Of a stretch of DNA of 5,473 nucleotides, positions 3,501 through 5,473 are shown in pieces; the first letter of the stretch is position 1, and every line of letters starts with the position of its first letter. A model generated the notes under the pieces. It did not search any database. It had not been told where the DNA came from and saw only the letters and a list, made by a program, of their open reading frames with translations. Made by a program: the position numbers and the translations under genes. The DNA is from Bacteroidia bacterium (GTDB taxonomy: Bacteria > Bacteroidota > Bacteroidia > Bacteroidales > Azobacteroidaceae), in contig BNXY01000099.1 in NCBI GenBank assembly GCA_025999935.1, positions 1 to 5,473 of the forward strand, read 5' to 3'.

Positions 3501-5473
3501 CCGGTCGCGGGCGTGTTGCCGTCGTAGGTATAAGCGCCTTCCGATGTGGACAGGCTCACGCCGTCGAGTTGGAACAGGTTGGTATTCGCCGTGAATTTAT
3601 AAGAGTTTGTGGTGACGTCGAACGCCGCCGCGTTTGCCGCGCCGGTGTAGTAGCCTGCGCCCGTTGTGGTTGAATATCTCTGAATACCGCCTGCCGCGAT
3701 TGTCGGATTGCCCGACACCAGGACGGTGGAAGTGTAGTCAATAAAGACGACGTTTGTTGACGTACCCTTGTTTTGCACCGTTCCGCCGTTAATGGCAAGA
3801 GTCGCGTTGCTGGAGAGTGCAATTGTATTGTATGCCCCGCTGCTCCCGGTGCTGTTATTTTCCACCGTTCCGCCGGTGATAATTACGGAGGCTCCCCCGG
3901 AACCGGATGCGTATATCGCGGCATTATTTTTTGCTTTTACCGTGCCGCCGTCCACGGTGAGGGAGGCATTGCCTGAAACGTTTATCGCGCTGTTGTTTGC
4001 GTTGTTACTTTCCACGGCGCCGCCCGCGCCCACCCGAACGGACAGGTCGCCTGAAACCGAAAGCGCAGCACCGTTAGCGGAACTCGTTATCTTGCCGCCG
4101 CCTGAAATATCCAGTGTGCCTGAGCCGTTGATACTACCAACAATGTCGCCGGAATAGTCCGCTCGCCAGGCAAGCGTTTTGTCGGCGGGTATGGTAAGAC
4201 TCAGCACTCCACTCGTCGCGTTGGAGTATGCGCCGGTAACGGTAACGGTGGCGTTTGTTGCCGTCAGCGCGGTGTTGATTGCCGATGCAATGGCTGCGGA
4301 CTGGGTCAGCAAATCGCCGCCGTTTACGCGCAAGCCCTCTGCCGTAACATTTATGCCGAATGCCGCCGTGGTGAAGTCGAAGGGGATATTCGTTCCGGCG
4401 AATTTCGCGCCTGCTACCGTGAGCGTGATGGCGGCGTTGTTCACCGTTTTGTCGAAAGTGACGGTTCTCGCGGCGTTATTCACCATCGGGTTGCCTGCCG
4501 AGGCGGTTAGGGTGGCGCCGCTCAAATCCAGCTTGTCCGAAAGCGTGGCGACCACCGGGTCTGCCGACGGCGTTGTGTTGTCGTAAATATAGGCGCCGCC
4601 GTTAGCGGTGAGCGCAGGCGCGCCGTCGAGTTTGAACAGGTTGGTGCCCGCCGTGAAGTTGCTGAACAGACCCGCGTGGTCGCCGGTGTAGTATGCCGCG
4701 CCGGTGTGAGTGTCGTAGCGGTAAATTGGTGTGCCGGTGTTGCCGGTAATCGAGCCGCCGGTGATGACGGCAATGGCGCTATAATAAAGGTCAATCGCAG
4801 TTCCACTCGCACGGGAAACCGTGCCGCCGCTGATATGCAAAGTGCCGCCGTATATACGGTTGAGACCTGTAACCGTGCCGCCTTTTATGGACACCGTAGC
4901 CGTAGAACCGCTGCTGATATAAATTGCATAACCAGTCGTCGTATTTGTAACAGTAGCGGTACCGCTGATTTCTACCGTTGACGCACCATACACGCTAATC
5001 GCGCTACCGTTGCTCGCGCTTGCGCTGACGGCGCCGCCCGAAACGCTGGCGATAGTGCCGTTGCTGTAACACTCAATACCCCGATAAACCGCTTTTACTT
5101 CGCCTCCGGTTACTTCGGCTTTTGCGCCCGCGCCATTCAAATAGATGGCGGTTGTGCCGTTTCCAGTGGCTTCCACCGTGCCGCCGCTTACCTTTACGGT
5201 GGTCGCGCCCACATTTATTGTTCGGTTGCTGCCGGAGGTTTTCAGCAAGCCGCCTGCCGCCACGTCAAGCGTTCCGCCGCCCGACAGGTTGACTAAGGTT
5301 GCCGCCGTGCCCTCAAGACCGGCTTGCCAGACGACTGTTTTTCCGGCAGGTATGGCAAGCGTCAAGGTCTCCGTCACGCCGGAAAGCTCGCCGGTAACGG
5401 TGACGTTGTTCGATGTCAGCTCGGACTCTATCGCGTTCTTGACGTTCGCAATCGCAATCAGCAAATCGCCGCC
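203..5473 (-). CDS. Giant modular beta-helix / InlB / MBG / YDG repeat protein, partial at both ends (putative surface adhesin)
   Basis: The frame runs unbroken from the right edge to a TAA at 203-205. It has no true start: the first possible initiator, TTG at 5464 (residue 1 below), lies inside a conserved GGDLL motif whose GGC-GGC-GAT codons fill 5473-5465. The N-terminus and any signal peptide are therefore outside the window. Module order is three beta-helix modules (1-1060), InlB-like repeat (1064-1147), SAEAAK module (1148-1256), MBG-like (1266-1348), beta-sandwich-like linker (1349-1448), YDG (1452-1539), MBG-like (1541-1614), truncated YDG (1617-1662). No enzyme active site is recognisable. 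Proteins with such domains are usually secreted or surface-anchored and adhesive, so that role is inferred from family. Residues 1-1662 contain one Cys (C132); residues 1663-1753 suddenly contain three and lose the repeat pattern, because 478-206 is antisense of a plus-strand coding fragment. Genuine coding stops near 479. No sorting signal is present. Confidence 0.92.
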   Translation of the reverse strand, partial: GGDLLIAIANVKNAIESELTSNNVTVTGELSGVTETLTLAIPAGKTVVWQAGLEGTAATLVNLSGGGTLDVAAGGLLKTSGSNRTINVGATTVKVSGGTVEATGNGTTAIYLNGAGAKAEVTGGEVKAVYRGIECYSNGTIASVSGGAVSASASNGSAISVYGASTVEISGTATVTNTTTGYAIYISSGSTATVSIKGGTVTGLNRIYGGTLHISGGTVSRASGTAIDLYYSAIAVITGGSITGNTGTPIYRYDTHTGAAYYTGDHAGLFSNFTAGTNLFKLDGAPALTANGGAYIYDNTTPSADPVVATLSDKLDLSGATLTASAGNPMVNNAARTVTFDKTVNNAAITLTVAGAKFAGTNIPFDFTTAAFGINVTAEGLRVNGGDLLTQSAAIASAINTALTATNATVTVTGAYSNATSGVLSLTIPADKTLAWRADYSGDIVGSINGSGTLDISGGGKITSSANGAALSVSGDLSVRVGAGGAVESNNANNSAINVSGNASLTVDGGTVKAKNNAAIYASGSGGASVIITGGTVENNSTGSSGAYNTIALSSNATLAINGGTVQNKGTSTNVVFIDYTSTVLVSGNPTIAAGGIQRYSTTTGAGYYTGAANAAAFDVTTNSYKFTANTNLFQLDGVSLSTSEGAYTYDGNTPATGNVVATLSAKLDLSNASVIASAGDPAVNNFEKTVTFFKPVKNAAITIAVTGAKIAGTNIPVSFTTAAFGVNTAEPGLSVNGGDLLTDITAIQTAINNALNTNNVTVTGALSGVTERLNIAIPTGKTVLWQADYSGSNTVRITDTGTLEIKDGGKITGSDADNDALAVSGGASVLVGVGGFVENIGNGFAIYVSENASLTVDGGTVKAKNSSAIDAQSNSAVTVKSGTVENNSNYNYTIALSGNVTLAITGGTVRNTVAPTMVVIIYGNSTVFVSGGTIAEGGIQIDLYTTTAVGYYTGDHAGLFNANFAAGTNLFKLDTLTLNPAYNSETPSNVPVVATLSNKLDLNNATVTASAGNPTVNTTANTVTFNQTLNSDAITIEVTGAKIAGTNIPVSFTTVAFGVNVDAPTTYGVSIAALSNGKVSTDKTNYEEGETVTLTVTPDAGYELDAIEAYKTNDETVKVPIDALNALNAFTGTFAMPAYGVTVTATFTKTTDQLSAEAAKAAIEGMNNVTVAQATADGPLSVKTWLAAQINALAALSGKGITVSESNITIDNFTSATAGNADMPTGTNGSFTFTVLLQKGSSATVTTASKNGVITATILLPAPTADDLNFTIPTNHVYNGTAQGIGAVTAGKDGMGTITVYYGGTSTNYPRNTVAPTNPGYYSVTADITDGTNYTAATGVFLGTYIIGKATVTDVQTEVLVPINFAYNLDIPLSLLLPALTNSMSFGTIIYNLGSVENTEGVLGTVSYTSGNTLTLPILSVSEANKTATVNITVSSDNFNDFMITVTVETAPTIPLSVTGLTVQAKPYDGTAAATLQGTAQLSGVPAGHDVSLSGTPSAAFDNKNAGTNKPVTISGLSLTGAVAPWYHLDLSGFTGAISQKALTNSMIAAIGNSTYNGTAQTPALTVTDGNLGTLALNTDYEKVTYSNNKNAGTASASITGKGNYTGSASANFVIAPATLTVTNATLADKIYDGTTDGTVSGVTFSGGQNNETLTLGTDFTASADCWSAVFLKVAFTVTSNVGMINVRVFPVPFNATDVFSSPSLCAEIAFNSYPLAGETVSVTVAFSETGLAGFAATVPLVVVAIFTKCVAGGV
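222..461 (+). other. InlB-type (divergent B-repeat) domain in the plus-strand fragment
   Basis: Residues 74-153 contain NGTVAANPANPVSEKATVTL, SPASGYELNAISAHKDGDE and FIMPTFDVTVNATFKK. This is the same layout as the minus-strand InlB-like domain (GYELDAI, FAMPAYGVTVTATFTK). Here it is preceded by a SAEA module, whereas on the minus strand the domain is preceded by beta-helix module C. Confidence 0.75.
468..494 (+). repeat. Left arm of a 27-base imperfect inverted repeat (24/27)
   Basis: These bases match the reverse complement of 1991-2017 at 24 of 27 positions by hand count. They encode DQQSAEAVK, against DQLSAEAAK on the other strand. Similarity ends abruptly at 494/495, exactly where the strand-switch junction falls. 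The arm belongs to a longer, weaker inverted similarity covering the InlB-like domains (222-494 against 2275-1991). Confidence 0.75.
479..494. other. Tail-to-tail strand-switch junction between two coding fragments
   Basis: To the left, the plus strand is convincingly coding (InlB-like, then DQQSAEAVK up to 494). To the right, the minus strand is convincingly coding (YDG domain 2 down to about 479). The roughly 16 shared bases read sensibly both ways: SAEAVK on plus, FTASA on minus. Each frame then continues only as antisense of the other until a chance stop (576-578 on plus, 203-205 on minus). There is no terminator, intergenic gap or natural stop. It may be an inversion breakpoint with microhomology or a chimeric join. 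Confidence 0.75.
479..616 (-). other. YDG domain 2, truncated by the strand-switch junction
   Basis: Residues 1617-1662 (TLTVTNATLADKIYDGTTDG, then VSGVTFSGGQNNETLTLGTDFTASA) form the first half of a second YDG domain, with Y1630-D1631-G1632-T1633. Compared with YDG domain 1, about half is missing: the NKNAGTNKPVTISGL-like strand and the Y-x-L...A-I-x-K ending are absent. From residue 1663 the frame encodes DCWSAVFLKVAF..., which is the exact antisense of a plus-strand SAEA/InlB coding segment. The domain is therefore broken here rather than naturally divergent. Confidence 0.72.
623..844 (-). other. MBG-like Ig-fold domain 2
   Basis: Residues 1541-1614 contain STYNGTAQTPALTV (Y-N-G-T at 1554-1557), DYEKVTYSNNKNAGTASASI, GKGNYTGSASANFVIA. 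The YNGTAQTP start and the NAGTASASITGKGNYTGS ending are typical of this Ig-like group. It lies directly between the two YDG domains, separated from each by only one or two residues, as in a regular YDG-MBG alternation. Confidence 0.68.
848..1111 (-). other. YDG domain 1
   Basis: Residues 1452-1539 begin IPLSVTGLTVQAKPYDGTAA, carrying the K-x-YDGT signature that names the family (Y1466, D1467, G1468). They proceed through LSGVPAGHDVSLSG, AAFDNKNAGTNKPVTISGL and YHLDLSGFTGAISQK. Length and order suit a complete domain. YDG domains occur as repeats in secreted bacterial proteins; their ligand, if any, is not known to me. Confidence 0.7.
1121..1420 (-). other. Unassigned beta-sandwich-like linker module
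   Basis: Residues 1349-1448 contain alternating short hydrophobic strands: VQTEVLVPINFAYNLDIP, SFGTIIYNLGSV, TLTLPILSV, KTATVNITVSSDNFNDF and MITVTVETA. The final VTSDNYxDFxITVTV-like strand pair resembles cadherin-like or Ig-like units that often precede YDG domains. I cannot name the family. It sits between an MBG-like and a YDG domain and is probably structural. Confidence 0.45.
1421..1669 (-). other. MBG-like Ig-fold domain 1
   Basis: Residues 1266-1348 open with LNFTIPTNHVYNGTAQ, with the Y-N-G-T signature at 1276-1279. They continue through ITVYYGG, PTNPGYYSVTADITDGTNYTAA and end in GTYIIGKA. The YNGTAQ...GYYSVTA...NYTAA...Y-x-I-x-KA layout is typical of MBG-type bacterial Ig-like repeats found in long surface proteins. 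It follows the SAEAAK module after a nine-residue linker (LLPAPTADD). Confidence 0.65.
1697..2023 (-). other. 'SAEAAK' module: short helical head plus TGTNGSFTFTV beta-part
   Basis: Residues 1148-1256 start with a probable helix (TDQLSAEAAKAAIEGMN), then VAQATADGPLSVKTWLAAQINAL, a second probable helix containing Trp1183. A beta-rich half follows (GITVSESNITIDNF, ATAGNADMPTGTNGSFTFTV, LLQKG, GVITATI). The same beta-half opens the plus-strand fragment and the same head ends it, so this is a discrete shuffled unit that follows InlB-like repeats. I recognise the pattern as recurrent in bacterial repeat proteins but cannot assign a Pfam family with confidence. No function can be assigned beyond a structural or adhesive role. 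Confidence 0.65.
1991..2017 (-). repeat. Right arm of the 27-base imperfect inverted repeat
   Basis: This is the partner of 468-494 (24/27). It lies inside the intact minus-strand SAEAAK module and is in the same codon phase, so exchange between the arms would keep the reading frame. Confidence 0.75.
2024..2275 (-). other. InlB-type (divergent B-repeat) domain in the minus-strand protein
   Basis: Residues 1064-1147 show the usual layout of divergent InlB B-repeats: an opening strand with NGKV, then EEGETVTLTVTPDAGYELDAI, and a closing FAMPAYGVTVTATFTK. These small beta-domains act mostly as spacers or stalk units in secreted and cell-wall proteins; no binding partner can be read from the sequence. 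The middle (IDALNALNA) is encoded by a 9-base tandem repeat absent from the plus-strand copy. The family is recognised by eye from the GYEL and F-x-MP...VTVTATF signatures. Confidence 0.75.
2084..2110. repeat. 9-base tandem repeat, three units
   Basis: The unit ggcattaag occurs twice exactly (2084-2092, 2093-2101) and once degenerate as ggcatcaat (2102-2110). On the minus strand it encodes IDALNALNA within the InlB-like domain. A 9-base unit changes length by three residues without frameshift. The plus-strand InlB-like copy lacks it. Confidence 0.8.
2310..2356. repeat. 47-base exact direct repeat, copy 1 (module C)
   Basis: It is identical to 3309-3355 over 47 bases by direct reading, 999 bases apart. 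It encodes the GAKIAGTNIPVSFTT segment near the end of beta-helix module C. A diverged third copy lies in module A near 4370-4416. Identity at synonymous positions points to recent duplication or gene conversion. Confidence 0.85.
2881..2930. repeat. Near-identical 50-base direct repeat, copy 1 (module C rung)
   Basis: It matches 3931-3980 with only a handful of differences and encodes SENASLTVDGGTVKAK against SGNASLTVDGGTVKAK. The offset is 1050 bases, against 999 for the 47-base repeat. The 51-base difference equals 17 codons and reflects net length change between modules B and C within intact frame. Confidence 0.8.
3247..3262. repeat. 16-base repeat at module boundary, copy 1
   Basis: The sequence tcagcaaatcgccgcc encodes the GGDLL(T) motif opening module C. 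The identical 16-mer occurs at 4306-4321 and at 5458-5473, marking each beta-helix module start. Confidence 0.85.
3309..3355. repeat. 47-base exact direct repeat, copy 2 (module B)
   Basis: This is the second copy of the 47-base identity, at the same place near the end of beta-helix module B. Bases on both flanks differ (C against T on each side), which bounds the identity. Confidence 0.85.
3931..3980. repeat. Near-identical 50-base direct repeat, copy 2 (module B rung)
   Basis: This is the partner of 2881-2930, encoding the same TVDGGTVKAK rung of the beta-helix in module B. Confidence 0.8.
4306..4321. repeat. 16-base repeat at module boundary, copy 2
   Basis: This is the same 16-mer at the start of module B (GGDLL). 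Here and in copy 1 the identity extends a few bases past the 16-mer (gtttacgc). Confidence 0.85.
4325..5473 (-). repeat. Beta-helix module A (first of three homologous modules), clipped at the window edge
   Basis: The module begins at GGDLL, at the window edge, and runs to residue 380. A short, probably helical stretch (VKNAIESEL) comes first, then a strand ending in IPAGKTVVWQA (39-48), which looks like a cap. About seven rungs follow, each ending in a V-x-G-G-x-V type turn (KVSGGTV, EVTGGEV, SVSGGAV, SIKGGTV, HISGGTV, VITGGSI). These are typical of right-handed parallel beta-helices of the pectate-lyase-like fold. The module closes with YYTGDHAGLF (258-267), GTNLFKLD, VVATLSDKLDLSGA and GAKFAGTNIPFDFTTAAFG. 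The part before YYTG is roughly 40 residues longer than in B and C, about two extra rungs. No catalytic residues are apparent. The fold is inferred from repeat pattern only. Confidence 0.75.
5458..5473. repeat. 16-base repeat at the window edge, copy 3
   Basis: This is the same 16-mer at the start of module A. The window ends on its last base, so the sequence terminates inside a repeat that occurs twice more. This is typical of a contig that an assembler could not extend. Confidence 0.8.

Larger units (their letters stand above)
3266..4324 (-). repeat. Beta-helix module B (second of three), 353 residues
   Basis: Residues 381-733 run from one NGGDLLT to the next. The order matches module A: a helical stretch (AIASAINTAL), cap strand LTIPADKTLAWRADYSG, then rungs with GAGGAV, TVDGGTV, IITGGTV and AINGGTV turns. 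It closes with YYTGAANAAAF (605-615), TNLFQLDG, VVATLSAKLDLSNA and GAKIAGTNIPVSFTTAAFG. The YYTG-to-LD stretch carries a few more residues than in A and C (AFDVTTNSYKF in place of GLF...NF). Part of its DNA is identical or nearly identical to module C (see the direct repeats), which shows that they arose by duplication or have exchanged sequence. Confidence 0.77.

Noticed and set aside
524..4981. Many plus-strand open frames of 60-180 codons opposite the large minus-strand gene (for example 1647-2057, 2390-2926, 3129-3527, 3768-4157, 4179-4586)
   Set aside because: They are antisense of clearly coding repeat modules, and several recur at equivalent places in modules A-C, as expected when the sense strand is repetitive. 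None shows a ribosome binding site or recognisable domain.
5462..5464. TTG at 5464 as the true start of the minus-strand gene
   Set aside because: It falls inside the conserved GGDLL motif, the upstream codons to the window edge match the module consensus, and no ribosome binding site or signal peptide is present.
2281..5473. CRISPR array or noncoding satellite
   Set aside because: The repeats are spaced about 1 kb apart, are in codon phase and encode conserved protein modules. There are no short regular repeat-spacer units.

Overview
The window is almost entirely protein-coding. It holds pieces of very large, modular, repeat-built proteins of the kind expected on or outside the cell surface. 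I see no RNA gene, mobile-element gene, CRISPR array, promoter, ribosome binding site or terminator. No intergenic stretch is visible, so there is no gene-free region over 300 bases to describe. The organism cannot be named from this sequence. The composition (rich in Ala, Thr, Gly, Ser, Asn and Val, almost no Cys) and the mix of InlB-type, MBG-type and YDG-type modules with beta-helix repeats suit large adhesin-like proteins of anaerobic, often gut-associated bacteria. Bacteroidota is my first guess; Spirochaetota, Fibrobacterota and Clostridia remain possible.

Minus strand, 5473 down to about 479: one continuous reading frame of about 1665 genuine codons, already open at the right edge. In N-to-C order it encodes three homologous beta-helix modules (A 5473-4325, B 4324-3266, C 3265-2285), an InlB-like repeat (2275-2024), a 'SAEAAK' module (2023-1697), an MBG-like domain (1669-1421), a beta-sandwich-like linker (1420-1121), a YDG domain (1111-848), a second MBG-like domain (844-623) and a second, unfinished YDG domain (616-479). 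The frame stays open to a TAA at 203-205, but its last 91 codons are the antisense of plus-strand coding sequence and are not believable protein.

Plus strand, 1 to about 494: a fragment built from the same module set, namely the tail of a SAEA-type module, an InlB-like repeat, and the first residues of another SAEA module. It is open at the left edge. Past about 494 it runs as antisense of the minus-strand gene to a TAG at 576-578.

The most notable feature is therefore a tail-to-tail strand switch at about 479-494. Two pieces of the same kind of gene, perhaps of the same gene, meet head-on, and neither has a C-terminus or a natural stop. This could be a real inversion or deletion in a repeat-rich surface-protein locus, or a chimera from amplification or assembly. 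The right edge lies inside a motif repeated twice more in the window, which suits a contig broken at a repeat and makes an artefact a serious possibility.
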